From assembly GCA_002320035.1 (NCBI GenBank), contig DCJL01000025.1, positions 135,085-178,457 on the forward strand: a DNA stretch of 43,373 nt, given 5' to 3'. Source of the stretch: Clostridiales bacterium UBA1701 (lineage in GTDB: Bacteria; Bacillota; Clostridia; Oscillospirales; Oscillospiraceae). The translations under genes were made by a program, and so were the position numbers. Under the pieces are notes generated by a model. The model was not told the origin of the DNA, made no database searches, and saw only the letters and a list, made by a program, of their open reading frames with translations. This document shows, in pieces, positions 1-8,177 of the stretch (position 1 is the stretch's first letter; every line of letters begins with the position of its first letter).

Positions 1-964
1 GAACAACCTGAAGAATATCGACGTAGAGCTCCCGCTTGGGAAGCTTATCTGTGTTACCGGCGTCTCCGGAAGCGGAAAATCCTCCCTGATAAACGAGGTG
101 CTGTACAAGACTCTGGCCGCGGAAAAGAACCGGGTAAAAGTAAGGCCCGGTAAATGCGGCGGAATTGAGGGGCTTATGTATGTGGATAAGGTCATCGCTC
201 TTGACCAGAGCCCCATCGGCAGGACACCACGGTCCAACCCGGCCACCTATACCGGCGTTTTCAGCGACATCCGGGAGCTTTTTGCCTCCACGCAGGACGC
301 GAAGCTCAGGGGGTACAGCCAGGGCCGCTTCTCCTTCAATGTAAAGGGCGGCCGCTGTGAGGCATGTTCCGGAGACGGACTTGTGAAAATAGAGATGCAT
401 TTCCTGCCTGATGTATATGTCCCCTGTGATGTCTGCGGCGGCCGGCGCTATAACAGGGAGACTTTAGAAGTAAAGTATAAGGGAAAGAACATTGCAGATG
501 TGCTGGATATGACGGTGGAGGAGGCCTGCTCCTTTTTCGCAAACCAACAGAAGATACTCAACCGCATCCAGACGCTTTACGACGTGGGCCTGGGCTATGT
601 GAAGCTTGGTCAGTCCAGCACTACGCTCTCCGGCGGCGAGGCACAGCGCGTAAAGCTTGCCACTGAGCTTGCCAAGCGCAGCACCGGCAGCACCGTCTAT
701 GTGCTGGACGAACCCACCACTGGCCTGCATATCGCGGATGTGCACAAGCTCATAGATATACTTGACCGTCTTGTGGAGGCAGGGAATACGGTTGTTGTCA
801 TTGAACACAATCTGGATGTTATTAAAGTTGCCGACCATATTATAGACCTGGGGCCCGAGGGCGGGGACGAAGGGGGCAGCCTTGTGTTTGCCGGCACCCC
901 GGAGGACTGCGCCCGCTGCCCCGGAAGCTACACTGGGCAGTTTCTCGCCCCGCTGCTGAAGTAA
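1..964 (+). CDS. uvrA: UvrA, excinuclease ABC subunit A (3' part only)
   Basis: Carboxy-terminal part of the DNA-damage sensor ATPase of nucleotide excision repair, which loads UvrB at lesions. The open frame runs in from the window edge, so the true start is outside. Visible in order: a Walker A loop GVSGSGKSS near base 60, a CxxC...CxxC zinc module (CEACSGDG, then CDVCGG), the ABC signature LSGGEAQR and a Walker B VLDEPTTGLH, then the D-loop/H-loop region ending in VIEHNLDVI. This is the second ATPase half of UvrA, roughly one third of the protein. All catalytic motifs present here are intact. The next gene starts about 50 bases downstream. Confidence 0.97.
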   Translation, partial: NNLKNIDVELPLGKLICVTGVSGSGKSSLINEVLYKTLAAEKNRVKVRPGKCGGIEGLMYVDKVIALDQSPIGRTPRSNPATYTGVFSDIRELFASTQDAKLRGYSQGRFSFNVKGGRCEACSGDGLVKIEMHFLPDVYVPCDVCGGRRYNRETLEVKYKGKNIADVLDMTVEEACSFFANQQKILNRIQTLYDVGLGYVKLGQSSTTLSGGEAQRVKLATELAKRSTGSTVYVLDEPTTGLHIADVHKLIDILDRLVEAGNTVVVIEHNLDVIKVADHIIDLGPEGGDEGGSLVFAGTPEDCARCPGSYTGQFLAPLLK

Positions 965-972
965 CCCCGGGG

Positions 973-1001
973 CCTCCCCCGCCATAAGATAGTCGGGGAG
1001 G
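973..1001 (+). promoter_or_regulatory. Hairpin that would bury the RBS of the next gene
   Basis: CCTCCCC at 973-979 pairs perfectly with GGGGAGG at 995-1001. The second arm is the Shine-Dalgarno element for the ATG at 1012. If folded in the transcript it would mask translation initiation of the small membrane protein. No metabolite-binding core is recognisable. The effect on expression is inference. Confidence 0.4.
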
Positions 1002-1011
1002 GATGCTGCTT

Positions 1012-1350
1012 ATGACAGGGCACATTTTCATTGCGCTGGCAGCGGCACTTATCTGCGTGCTGCTGATCCGGCTTTTGCAAAGAATAATGCTGACGCCGGT
1101 CAAACCCGGGCGGAGCAGCAGGCAGTATGTCTATATCGCTGTAAAAGGCCGGGAGCCTGCACTGGAGAACCATGTGAACGGCCTTTTATGGCTAAACGAC
1201 AACGGCGTGCTGCGCTGCCGCATTATCATTGCCGGTATGGATCTGGATGAGGAGACCCGGTTTGTGGCCCGTTCCCTCCAGAGGGACCACCGCTGCATTA
1301 CTTTTATTGAGAACGGAGAAGCACCAGAATGGATCAGGACAGAGAATTAA
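1012..1350 (+). CDS. Small membrane-anchored protein of unknown function
   Basis: Predicted 112-residue protein that I do not recognise. The N-terminus (about residues 3-22, IFIALAAALICVLLIRLL) is one hydrophobic segment followed by basic residues, so a single-pass anchor with a cytoplasmic tail is likely. The remainder contains a compact alpha/beta-like stretch (YVYIAVKGREPALENHVNG...). I chose ATG 1012 over ATG 1003 because the GGGGAGGG element ends at 1002, directly against 1003 but nine bases before 1012. The 3' end overlaps the start of recD2 by 22 bases, so the two genes are probably translationally coupled. No function can be inferred beyond the neighbourhood of DNA repair genes. Confidence 0.6.
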   Translation: MTGHIFIALAAALICVLLIRLLQRIMLTPVKPGRSSRQYVYIAVKGREPALENHVNGLLWLNDNGVLRCRIIIAGMDLDEETRFVARSLQRDHRCITFIENGEAPEWIRTEN

Positions 1351-3551
1351 TCGAATTATCCGGCACTATTGACTCTGTTATCTATAAAAATGAAGAAAAC
1401 GGCTATACGGTTCTGCGCCTCCGGGATGAAAATGACGAGAGCGTAACTGTTGTGGGCTGTTTTCCCTATGCCTCGGCGGGGGAGAGCATGATAATCAGCG
1501 GTGGCTGGATGACCCACAGCGTCCATGGCCGCCAGTTTAAGGCCGAGTTTGCCCAGCGGCTCATGCCCAGCGGCGAGAAAGCCATCTATTCCTATCTGGC
1601 GGGCGGCGCCATAAAGGGCGTCGGCCCCGCCACGGCCTCGCTGATCGTCAGCCGTTTTGGGGATAAAACCCTCGACGTTATTGAAAGCGAGCCTGAGCGG
1701 CTTTGTGAAATAAAGGGGATCAGCCCGACCAGAGCGGAGCAGATTTCAAAAAGCTTCCGGCGGCAGGCCGGGGTCAGAAGGCTGATGGAGTTTGTCTGCT
1801 CTTTCGGCCTGCGGCCAATTTTGGCCATGCGCATGTATAAATATTACGGCGACAAAGCCCTTGCGCTCCTGCGGGACAATCCATACATACTGGCTTCCGC
1901 CCACATCGGAGGGCGCTTTGCCGAGGCGGACAGCCTTGCCCTTGAGATGGGTGTGGAGGGCAACAGCCGCAACCGGGTGAATGCCGCCGTTATTTTTGAA
2001 CTGAGCCACAATTCCGGCAACGGACACTGCTTTATTCCCAGGGAAAAGCTTGCCGCCGTCACGGCGGAGCTTATCGGCGTTGAAACTGAGGAGGCCGATG
2101 AGAGCATAGAGCAGCTTATTGAAGGCGGCCAGCTCATGTATGAGGAGATTGCCGGCTGCAGAGCCTGTTATCTGCCGGAGCTCTACGAAGCTGAGCGGGA
2201 CGCGGCGGAGCACTTTGCCCATATGTGCGCCCGGCACTTTGACGAGGAGGCAGATACTGCTTCGCTCATAGAAAAACTTGAAAAAAAGCAGGGGATAAAG
2301 TACGCCGCCCTCCAGCGGCAGACACTGGAGCTGGCATTGAAAAACCAGATCGTTGTGATAACCGGCGGCCCCGGTACAGGGAAAACCACCTCTGTACGGG
2401 CAATTCTCGCCATGTTTGACAGGCTTGGCATTAAAACCCTTTTAACCGCTCCCACAGGCAGGGCGGCAAAGCGGCTGACGGAGCTCTCCGGCCAGGAGGC
2501 GTCCACCGTCCATCGGCTTCTGGGCGCCAAGTTTGACGAAGAGGGCGAGCGGGTCGTGTTCAGCAAAGACGAGAGCGACCCTCTGGACTGCGGCGCGGTT
2601 ATTCTGGACGAATGCTCAATGGTTGACATAACGCTGATGGACGCCCTGCTGCGCGCCATTCCCGCAGAGGCGCGCCTTATAATGGTGGGGGATGCCGACC
2701 AATTGCCCTCTGTGGGCCCGGGGAATGTTTTCTCCGCCCTTATCCGCAGCGGCGTCGTACCCACAGTGCGCCTGACGGAGATTTTCCGCCAGAACGAGGG
2801 CAGCCGCATTGTTCGCAACGCCCATATGATAAACAAGGGTGAGCATCCGGACCTGTCAGAAAACGCAGGGGACTTTTTCCGCCTCCGCCGTATGCAGGCG
2901 GCAAGCTCCGTAGAGACGATAAGCGAGCTCTGCTCCGTCAGGCTTCCGGGGAAGATGAATATTCCGCCCTGCGATATACAGGTCCTCTCACCCACGAGGC
3001 GTGGGGAGCTGGGAACGGTGAACCTGAACCGGGTGCTTCAGGAAACATTGAACCCGCGGAGCGCGGAGAAAAAGGAAAAGCTTTTTGGCGAGCTGGTTTT
3101 CCGCGAGGGAGACAGGGTGATGCAAATCCGCAATAATTATGATATAATGTGGCACAGTGAGGACAACAGCCAGAGCGGCACCGGCATGTACAACGGGGAC
3201 ATTGGGCAGATCAGCTCCATAGACATGGAAGCAGAGTGTCTGACCGTAAATTTTGACGGGCGCCTGGCAAGCTACGGATTTGACTCTCTTCTGGAACTGG
3301 AGCATGCCTGGGCAATGACGGTCCACAAGGCCCAGGGCAGTGAGTACAGAGCGGTGATTCTGGCGCTGAGCGCATCGTCCCAGATGCTGATGACCAGAGA
3401 CGTGCTCTATACCGCCGTCACCAGGGCGAGAGAGCTTCTCATAATGGTTGGAGATGACCAGACGGCATACAGAATGATAGACAACTTCCGTCAGTCCCGG
3501 CGCTACACCGCCCTGAGAGTCAGGCTGAGAAAGCTGTGCGGCGTGCAATGA
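1329..3551 (+). CDS. recD2: RecD2-type ATP-dependent 5'-3' DNA helicase
   Basis: A 740-residue superfamily 1B helicase of the RecBC-independent RecD2 group found in Firmicutes, implicated in mismatch repair and replication fork integrity. N-terminal region (about 1-100) is the OB-like segment, followed by helix-hairpin-helix repeats (GVGPATASLIV, CEIKGISPTRAEQI), then the motor core. Walker A GGPGTGKTT is at residues 346-354, Walker B ILDECSMVD near 424-432, and the C-terminal helicase motif AMTVHKAQGSE near 662-672. Length is normal for RecD2. It starts inside the preceding small gene and its stop forms an ATGA overlap with comF, so it sits in a tight operon. Confidence 0.95.
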   Translation: MDQDRELIELSGTIDSVIYKNEENGYTVLRLRDENDESVTVVGCFPYASAGESMIISGGWMTHSVHGRQFKAEFAQRLMPSGEKAIYSYLAGGAIKGVGPATASLIVSRFGDKTLDVIESEPERLCEIKGISPTRAEQISKSFRRQAGVRRLMEFVCSFGLRPILAMRMYKYYGDKALALLRDNPYILASAHIGGRFAEADSLALEMGVEGNSRNRVNAAVIFELSHNSGNGHCFIPREKLAAVTAELIGVETEEADESIEQLIEGGQLMYEEIAGCRACYLPELYEAERDAAEHFAHMCARHFDEEADTASLIEKLEKKQGIKYAALQRQTLELALKNQIVVITGGPGTGKTTSVRAILAMFDRLGIKTLLTAPTGRAAKRLTELSGQEASTVHRLLGAKFDEEGERVVFSKDESDPLDCGAVILDECSMVDITLMDALLRAIPAEARLIMVGDADQLPSVGPGNVFSALIRSGVVPTVRLTEIFRQNEGSRIVRNAHMINKGEHPDLSENAGDFFRLRRMQAASSVETISELCSVRLPGKMNIPPCDIQVLSPTRRGELGTVNLNRVLQETLNPRSAEKKEKLFGELVFREGDRVMQIRNNYDIMWHSEDNSQSGTGMYNGDIGQISSIDMEAECLTVNFDGRLASYGFDSLLELEHAWAMTVHKAQGSEYRAVILALSASSQMLMTRDVLYTAVTRARELLIMVGDDQTAYRMIDNFRQSRRYTALRVRLRKLCGVQ

Positions 3552-4201
3552 AACTGCTGGACGCTTTTCTGGAGCTGCTCTATCCCAGCCGCTGCGTCTT
3601 TTGCCGCCGACTTACCAAAGGTCCCCAGGAGAAGATTTGCCCCCAATGCCTGAAAAGCCTGCCCTATACGCCGCCTGCGGCGCAATTTATGAAATTTCCT
3701 TTTCTCCTGGGCTGCTGCGCGCCTCTTTATTACGAGGGAGCTGTGAGAGAGTCTCTGCTGCGGTATAAATTTCAGGGAGCGGCGGCTTATGCGAAGGTTT
3801 ATGGGGAATTACTGTCAAAATGTATTGACGAAAACGGATTTTCCTGCGATATTATCACATGGGCGCCTTTAAGCCGCCGGAGGCTCCGCCACCGCGGCTA
3901 TGATCAGGCCCGGCTGATTGCGGAGGAGACGGCAAAGCTGCTGGGGATTCCCTGCGCCCGGCTCCTGAAGAAAACACGGAATAATCCCGCCCAGTCCGGG
4001 ACGGGCAGCGCGGAAAAACGCCGGGCTAATGTGGCCGGCGTTTATGAGATGCTAAGCCCGACGCTTGCCGGGGGAGGGCAGGTGCTTGTGGTGGATGATA
4101 TTGTGACCACCGGCGCAACGCTGTCTGAGTGTGCCCGGGTACTCCGCGTTGCCGGCTGCACCGGGGTATATGCTGCCGCGGTGGCCCGCAGGAGAGAATA
4201 A
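3548..4201 (+). CDS. comF: ComF-family phosphoribosyltransferase-like protein
   Basis: A 217-residue ComF/GntX-type protein. In competent bacteria ComFC helps single-stranded DNA uptake or processing; in non-competent Clostridia the role is unclear. Residues about 16-37 contain a four-cysteine zinc finger (CVFCRRL, then CPQCLKS). The C-terminal half is a type I PRTase fold with the PRPP-binding loop VLVVDDIVTTGATLSE. I chose ATG 3548, which overlaps the recD2 stop as ATGA, over an in-frame GTG at 3536 that has no better RBS. It is not accompanied by comFA helicase here, so a DNA-uptake role rests on family membership only. Confidence 0.88.
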   Translation: MKLLDAFLELLYPSRCVFCRRLTKGPQEKICPQCLKSLPYTPPAAQFMKFPFLLGCCAPLYYEGAVRESLLRYKFQGAAAYAKVYGELLSKCIDENGFSCDIITWAPLSRRRLRHRGYDQARLIAEETAKLLGIPCARLLKKTRNNPAQSGTGSAEKRRANVAGVYEMLSPTLAGGGQVLVVDDIVTTGATLSECARVLRVAGCTGVYAAAVARRRE

Positions 4202-4228
4202 AAAAACAAGATTCCGAGGTGTAAGCGC

Positions 4229-5260
4229 ATGAGAATACTGGAAAAAAACATTGCTGTGGATATGGGTACCGCCACCACCATGCTCTTTGAGGAGGGCAAG
4301 GGCGTCGTAGCCAGGGAACCCACCGTTGTGGCGGTGGACAAGTTCAGCGGCAAGATCCTCAAAATTGGCCAGGACGCCCAGAAAATGCTGGGCCGCACGC
4401 CGGCCAATATGGCAGCCATTCACCCCATCTGTGCCGGAGTGATCTCTGACTATGAAATAGCCGCCCGTATGCTCAGGGAGCTTGTAAACCGCATCACCTC
4501 TTTCAGCCTTTTCAAGCCCTGCGTTCTTGCCTGCGTCCCGAGCAGCATCACGGGCGTTGAAGAGCGCGCGGTAATTGACGCGGCCATTGAAGCGGGAGCA
4601 AGAAAGGTCTACCTGCTGGAGACTGCCGTGGCCACGGCTCTGGGTGCTGGGGTTGATATTTCCAAGCCCGACGGGCACATGGTCATTGACATCGGCGGCG
4701 GTACAACAGAGATCGCCGTGGTTTCCGCCGGCGGCGTCGTGGAATGTGAGTCTATAAAGGTGGCCGGGGCCAGCTTTGACGAGGCCATAGTGAGGTTTAT
4801 TCGCCGCAAGCACAATATGCTGATCGGCCTGAGCACCGCCGAGGAGCTTAAACGCAGCATCGGCTGCGTCATTCAGAGGCCCGACGTAGGGCTTGAGGAG
4901 ATAAAGGGACGAAGCCTTACAAACGGCCTGCCGAAGACAGTCAGCGTCAGCGCCAATGAACTTATCGAGGCCTTTGTCGATCCCATGAACTGTATTCTCG
5001 AAGCGATCCATACCGTTCTCGAGCGCACCCCTCCGCAGCTGGTGGGGGATCTTGATAAAAACGGCATCATTATGTCCGGCGGCGGAAGCTTGATATACGG
5101 CATAGACCGGCTTATAGAGCGCAGCACCGGTATCCGTACGGTGGTTGTGGACGATGCGGTCTCCTGCGCCGCTTACGGCGCAGGCAAAATGCTGAAGCAT
5201 CTGGACGGAATGACAGACGGTATGATGAATTTCTACCGGAAAAGACAGCTTAAGGGCTGA
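4229..5260 (+). CDS. mreB: MreB/Mbl-family bacterial actin
   Basis: A 343-residue actin-like ATPase that forms membrane-associated filaments guiding lateral cell-wall synthesis. Phosphate-1 motif is DMGTATTMLF (usual form DLGTANTLVY), phosphate-2 is DIGGGTTEIAVVS, and the adenosine motif is GIIMSGGGSLIYGID, all typical of MreB/Mbl. Length is normal. It is not next to mreC/mreD; neighbours are comF and ispD, so it may be an additional paralogue (Mbl or MreBH-like) rather than the primary MreB. The phosphate-1 T-for-N change is a noticeable departure. RBS-like GAGGTG lies about eight bases before ATG 4229. Confidence 0.9.
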   Translation: MRILEKNIAVDMGTATTMLFEEGKGVVAREPTVVAVDKFSGKILKIGQDAQKMLGRTPANMAAIHPICAGVISDYEIAARMLRELVNRITSFSLFKPCVLACVPSSITGVEERAVIDAAIEAGARKVYLLETAVATALGAGVDISKPDGHMVIDIGGGTTEIAVVSAGGVVECESIKVAGASFDEAIVRFIRRKHNMLIGLSTAEELKRSIGCVIQRPDVGLEEIKGRSLTNGLPKTVSVSANELIEAFVDPMNCILEAIHTVLERTPPQLVGDLDKNGIIMSGGGSLIYGIDRLIERSTGIRTVVVDDAVSCAAYGAGKMLKHLDGMTDGMMNFYRKRQLKG

Positions 5261-5292
5261 CCCTGCAAAAAGCTGAAAGGAGACACGGGCGG

Positions 5293-6021
5293 ATGAACAT
5301 CAAGCGGCTTTTCAAAAAGGAAGAGAAAGCGCCCCGCTGTTCGGCTGTAATTGTTGCCGCCGGCAGCGCTCAGCGCATGGGAAGCGACAAAATCAACGCG
5401 GCTCTGGGCGGTATACCCGTGCTTGTGCGGACTTTGCGCGCCTTTCAGGAATCGGAGTTAGTGGACGAGATTATCGTCGTCACGAGAATGGACAAGATTC
5501 AGCACACAGCGGAGCTGTGCAAAAAATACGGGATCGAGAAGGCCAGCCGCGTTGTCTGCGGCGGCAGTACCCGGGCCGAGTCGGCGCTGGCAGGCGTGTC
5601 GGAGGTCCGCCGGGGCACAAGGCTCATAGCCATACATGACGGTGCGCGGCCCCTTGTGACCCAGGCTGTGATTTCAAGGACCGTCCGCGCTGCGGCGGAG
5701 CATTTCTCCGCGGTTCCCGTTGTGAAAAGCACGGACACGCTTAAAATCGTGGACGATAAGGGAATGATCTTGAGCGGCGCTGACCGGGAAAGCACCGTCA
5801 GAGTGCAGACGCCTCAGGTCTTTGACGCGGATTTGATAAAAGGGGCACTTACCAGAGCCGTCACCGAAAAGCTTCCCTTTACAGATGACTGCTCCGCTAT
5901 GGAGCTTATGGGGATAAAAACTTATACCGTCCCCGGCGATGAGGACAACATTAAGCTGACCACCCCCAGGGACAGGGTTTTGGCTGAGGCCATATTGAAA
6001 GACAGAGGTGACGATTGTTGA
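5293..6021 (+). CDS. ispD: IspD, 2-C-methyl-D-erythritol 4-phosphate cytidylyltransferase
   Basis: Third step of the MEP pathway to isoprenoids: transfers CMP from CTP to methylerythritol phosphate. The 242 residues contain the nucleotide-binding loop VIVAAGSAQRMGSDK, the IHDGARPLV motif, and the substrate-binding segment VRVQTPQVF followed by TDDCSAMELMG near the C-terminus. The first about 14 residues (basic, lysine-rich) precede the conserved core, so this is a slightly N-extended form. AAAGGAG lies ahead of ATG 5293. The stop overlaps the TTG start of ispF, so both pathway enzymes are coupled. Confidence 0.95.
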   Translation: MNIKRLFKKEEKAPRCSAVIVAAGSAQRMGSDKINAALGGIPVLVRTLRAFQESELVDEIIVVTRMDKIQHTAELCKKYGIEKASRVVCGGSTRAESALAGVSEVRRGTRLIAIHDGARPLVTQAVISRTVRAAAEHFSAVPVVKSTDTLKIVDDKGMILSGADRESTVRVQTPQVFDADLIKGALTRAVTEKLPFTDDCSAMELMGIKTYTVPGDEDNIKLTTPRDRVLAEAILKDRGDDC

Positions 6022-6497
6022 GGATTGGCCACGGATATGACGTCCACCGCCTTGCGGAGGGCCGCCGTTTGATTTTGGGAGGGGTCCGGCTGCCCTATGA
6101 GAAGGGCCTGCTTGGCCATTCCGATGCGGATGTGCTCACCCACGCACTGATGGATGCGCTGCTCGGCGCCGCCGCCCTTGGGGATATCGGCAGGCTCTTT
6201 CCCAATAATGACGACCGGTTTCTGGACGCGGACAGCATTGGGCTTCTCCGGCATGTGGGAGCACTGCTTCGGGAAAAGGGCTGGGAGATTTCAAACGCAG
6301 ACTGCACGGTGATTGCCCAGCGGCCGAAGCTGGCGCCGTATATCCGGCAAATGCAGCTTAATATTGCTGCCGCCCTTGAACTTCGGCCGGAGCAGATCAG
6401 CGTGAAGGCCACCACAGAGGAGGGCCTGGGCTTTTCAGGGCAAGGCCTGGGAATCGCCGCTCATGCGGTTGCATTGATACAAGAAAAAGCTGAATAA
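6018..6497 (+). CDS. ispF: IspF, 2-C-methyl-D-erythritol 2,4-cyclodiphosphate synthase
   Basis: Fifth MEP-pathway enzyme, a metal-dependent trimer that cyclises CDP-methylerythritol 2-phosphate with loss of CMP. The N-terminus RIGHGYDVHRL carries the metal-binding Asp and His, and LGHSDADVLTHALMDALLGA is the hallmark motif; the C-terminal KATTEEGLGFSG motif is also intact. 159 residues, normal size. Two adjacent TTG codons (6015, 6018) could start it; I prefer 6018 because AGAGGTG at 6004-6010 is seven bases upstream and the family normally begins M-R-I-G-H-G. The start overlaps the ispD stop as TTGA. Confidence 0.95.
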   Translation: MRIGHGYDVHRLAEGRRLILGGVRLPYEKGLLGHSDADVLTHALMDALLGAAALGDIGRLFPNNDDRFLDADSIGLLRHVGALLREKGWEISNADCTVIAQRPKLAPYIRQMQLNIAAALELRPEQISVKATTEEGLGFSGQGLGIAAHAVALIQEKAE

Positions 6498-6556
6498 CAT
6501 GTTTTTTCCACGCGGCATATGATGAGGTATATCTGTGCTCATGGAAGCGGGAATAT

Positions 6557-6647
6557 GCGGGAGCTCCCCGGGGCACAGGTTTGCCCCCGGGGGGCTTCCG
6601 CGCGCCGTGAGGCAGATGCGGGTTTCATTTTGCCTGCCGGCGGGCAG
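6557..6647 (+). other. Two strong GC-rich hairpins between ispF and the DUF3343 gene
   Basis: The 205 bases between ispF and 6703 hold no convincing gene. A long imperfect stem pairs 6557-6575 with 6582-6601, and a second perfect one, CCTGCC/GGCAGG, lies at about 6633-6648. Neither is followed by a T-tract, so simple intrinsic termination is not supported. A TATAAT hexamer at 6659-6664 has no clear -35 partner. Function is unknown; a 5'-leader or attenuator of the DUF3343 unit is possible. Confidence 0.4.
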
Positions 6648-6702
6648 GAATGATCCGTTATAATTGTCCTGCCGTATTATCTGCGGCTGATTGGAGCGAT
6701 AT

Positions 6703-6954
6703 ATGACCCAGTATCTTATAATGTGCCGCTCGCTGACCAAAGCCCAAAGCTCGGTAAAGCTGCTGGAGCGGGCAGGCATCACTGCGGCGGTTGTGAAAGC
6801 GCCGCAGAATCTAAGTTCAGGCGGCTGCGGCTACGCGGTCAGCCTGCACAGAAAATTTGATGAGGCCGTGTCTCTGCTGAGTAAAAACAATCTGCTTAAC
6901 GGAAAGCTGTTCAGGCGCATGGAAAGTGGAGAGTACGCGGAGGTGTTCCGTTGA
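6703..6954 (+). CDS. DUF3343 protein (putative Se/S carrier-like)
   Basis: An 83-residue protein of the DUF3343/PF11823 family, annotated in databases as Se/S carrier protein-like. The sequence fits the family: an N-terminal YLIMCRSLTKAQSSVKLLE segment, a central GCGYAV motif with the candidate carrier cysteine (SSGGCGYAV), and a short C-terminal helix. I chose ATG 6703 (GGAG eight bases upstream) over TTG 6691. It overlaps the next gene, a class V aminotransferase of cysteine desulfurase type, as TTGA. That coupling fits delivery of persulfide or selenide from the desulfurase, but this role is inference. Confidence 0.82.
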   Translation: MTQYLIMCRSLTKAQSSVKLLERAGITAAVVKAPQNLSSGGCGYAVSLHRKFDEAVSLLSKNNLLNGKLFRRMESGEYAEVFR

Positions 6955-8051
6955 TTTACCTTGACAATGCCGCAACCACCCTCATAAAGCCGCCCCAGGT
7001 GGAGAGGGCGGTACGGGAGGCCATGCGAAGCTGTGCCAGCCCGGGCAGGGGCGGGCATGCCCCCGCCATGCGTGCGGCGGAAACAGTATATGCATGCCGA
7101 GAAGAGGCGGCCGCCCTTTTTAATCTGTCGGAGCCGGAACGGGTGATTTTCACAATGAACGCCACGCACGGGCTGAATATTGCGATAAAATCTCTGGTCA
7201 GACCCGGAGCCAGAGCGGTAATGTCCGGCTTCGAGCATAACTCTGTCTCCCGCCCGCTTGCGGCCTCGGGAGCGGAGCTGGTTGTTGCCGGGCGGCAGCT
7301 TTTTGATGGGGAAGCCGTACTGGAGGACTTCAGGAAAAAACTGCCTGGTGCTTCCCTGGCTGTTTGCACCCATGTTTCAAACGTTTTCGGGTTCATACTT
7401 CCAATTTATGAGATCGCGGAGCTGTGCCGGAAATATTCCGTCCCCCTTATCGTGGACGCCTCCCAGTCTGCCGGGATCCTGGACGTGGATGCTGCCCGGC
7501 TGGGGGCCGCTTTTATTGCGATGCCGGGGCACAAGGCCCTTTTCGGTCCGCAGGGCACCGGCATTCTGCTCTGCTGTGGAGAGGGAAAGCCCCTGATGCA
7601 CGGCGGCTCCGGCTCCGACAGCATTCCTCAGCACATGCCGGATTATCTGCCGGATATGCTGGAGGCCGGAACGCACAATGTCTGCGGCATTGCGGGACTT
7701 CTGGAGGGGATAAAATATGTAAGGCGCAAGGGGACCGGCAATATTCTTGCCCATGAGCGCAGTATGCTTGGTATCATGAAAAGAAGCCTTGAGGGCAGCG
7801 GCCTGGAGCTGTTTACCGGGGAGGAGCAATGCGGCGTGCTTTCGCTCAGATGCCCGGAACGGGACTGCGAAAGCATTGCGCTGCGTCTGGCTCAAATGGG
7901 GGTCTGCGTAAGAAGCGGACTTCACTGTGCTCCCACCGCCCATGAGAGTGCCGGAACCATAGAGAGCGGTACCCTGCGTTTCAGCTTCTCGCCCTTTGTG
8001 AACGCCGCTCAGGTAAAAACAGCCTGCGGTCTGCTGCGCAAGATTATTTAA
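6951..8051 (+). CDS. Cysteine desulfurase-family class V aminotransferase
   Basis: A 366-residue PLP enzyme resembling the EF2568-type cysteine desulfurase family. N-terminus IYLDNAATTLIKPPQV, PLP-binding segment VDASQSAGILDVD, Schiff-base lysine in MPGHKALFGPQGTG, and the active-site cysteine in VRSGLHCAP are all present. It should release sulfur (or selenium) from cysteine/selenocysteine to form an enzyme persulfide. The start is TTG 6951, overlapping the DUF3343 stop. No IscU/SufU scaffold lies beside it, so a dedicated partnership with the DUF3343 protein, for example in selenium or thiol metabolism, is more likely than general Fe-S assembly. That reading is inference. Confidence 0.88.
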   Translation: MIYLDNAATTLIKPPQVERAVREAMRSCASPGRGGHAPAMRAAETVYACREEAAALFNLSEPERVIFTMNATHGLNIAIKSLVRPGARAVMSGFEHNSVSRPLAASGAELVVAGRQLFDGEAVLEDFRKKLPGASLAVCTHVSNVFGFILPIYEIAELCRKYSVPLIVDASQSAGILDVDAARLGAAFIAMPGHKALFGPQGTGILLCCGEGKPLMHGGSGSDSIPQHMPDYLPDMLEAGTHNVCGIAGLLEGIKYVRRKGTGNILAHERSMLGIMKRSLEGSGLELFTGEEQCGVLSLRCPERDCESIALRLAQMGVCVRSGLHCAPTAHESAGTIESGTLRFSFSPFVNAAQVKTACGLLRKII

Positions 8052-8083
8052 AAGATTTTAATAGTTTAACTGCCTTTGAAATG

Positions 8084-8112
8084 TTGCCTTTTCCGAAAAA
8101 ATGATTTATAAT
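8084..8112 (+). promoter_or_regulatory. Sigma-A promoter of the cdaA operon
   Basis: TTGCCT at 8084-8089 and TATAAT at 8107-8112 are separated by exactly 17 bases. Transcription would start near 8119, about 60 bases before the cdaA start. A short stem AGCCC/GGGCT around 8144-8156 lies in the leader. Confidence 0.75.
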
Positions 8113-8177
8113 GTATCGATAAAACTGCGCACTTACTTCAGCTGAGCCCTCTGGGCTGTTTGAACGGGGAAACACTT

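Noticed and set aside
4052..5200. 382-codon minus-strand frame opposite the MreB gene
   Set aside because: A shadow produced by GC-biased codon use; the plus-strand gene has intact actin motifs.
6521..6655. 44-codon frame between ispF and the DUF3343 gene
   Set aside because: No RBS and it is largely made of the two hairpins; composition is not protein-like.
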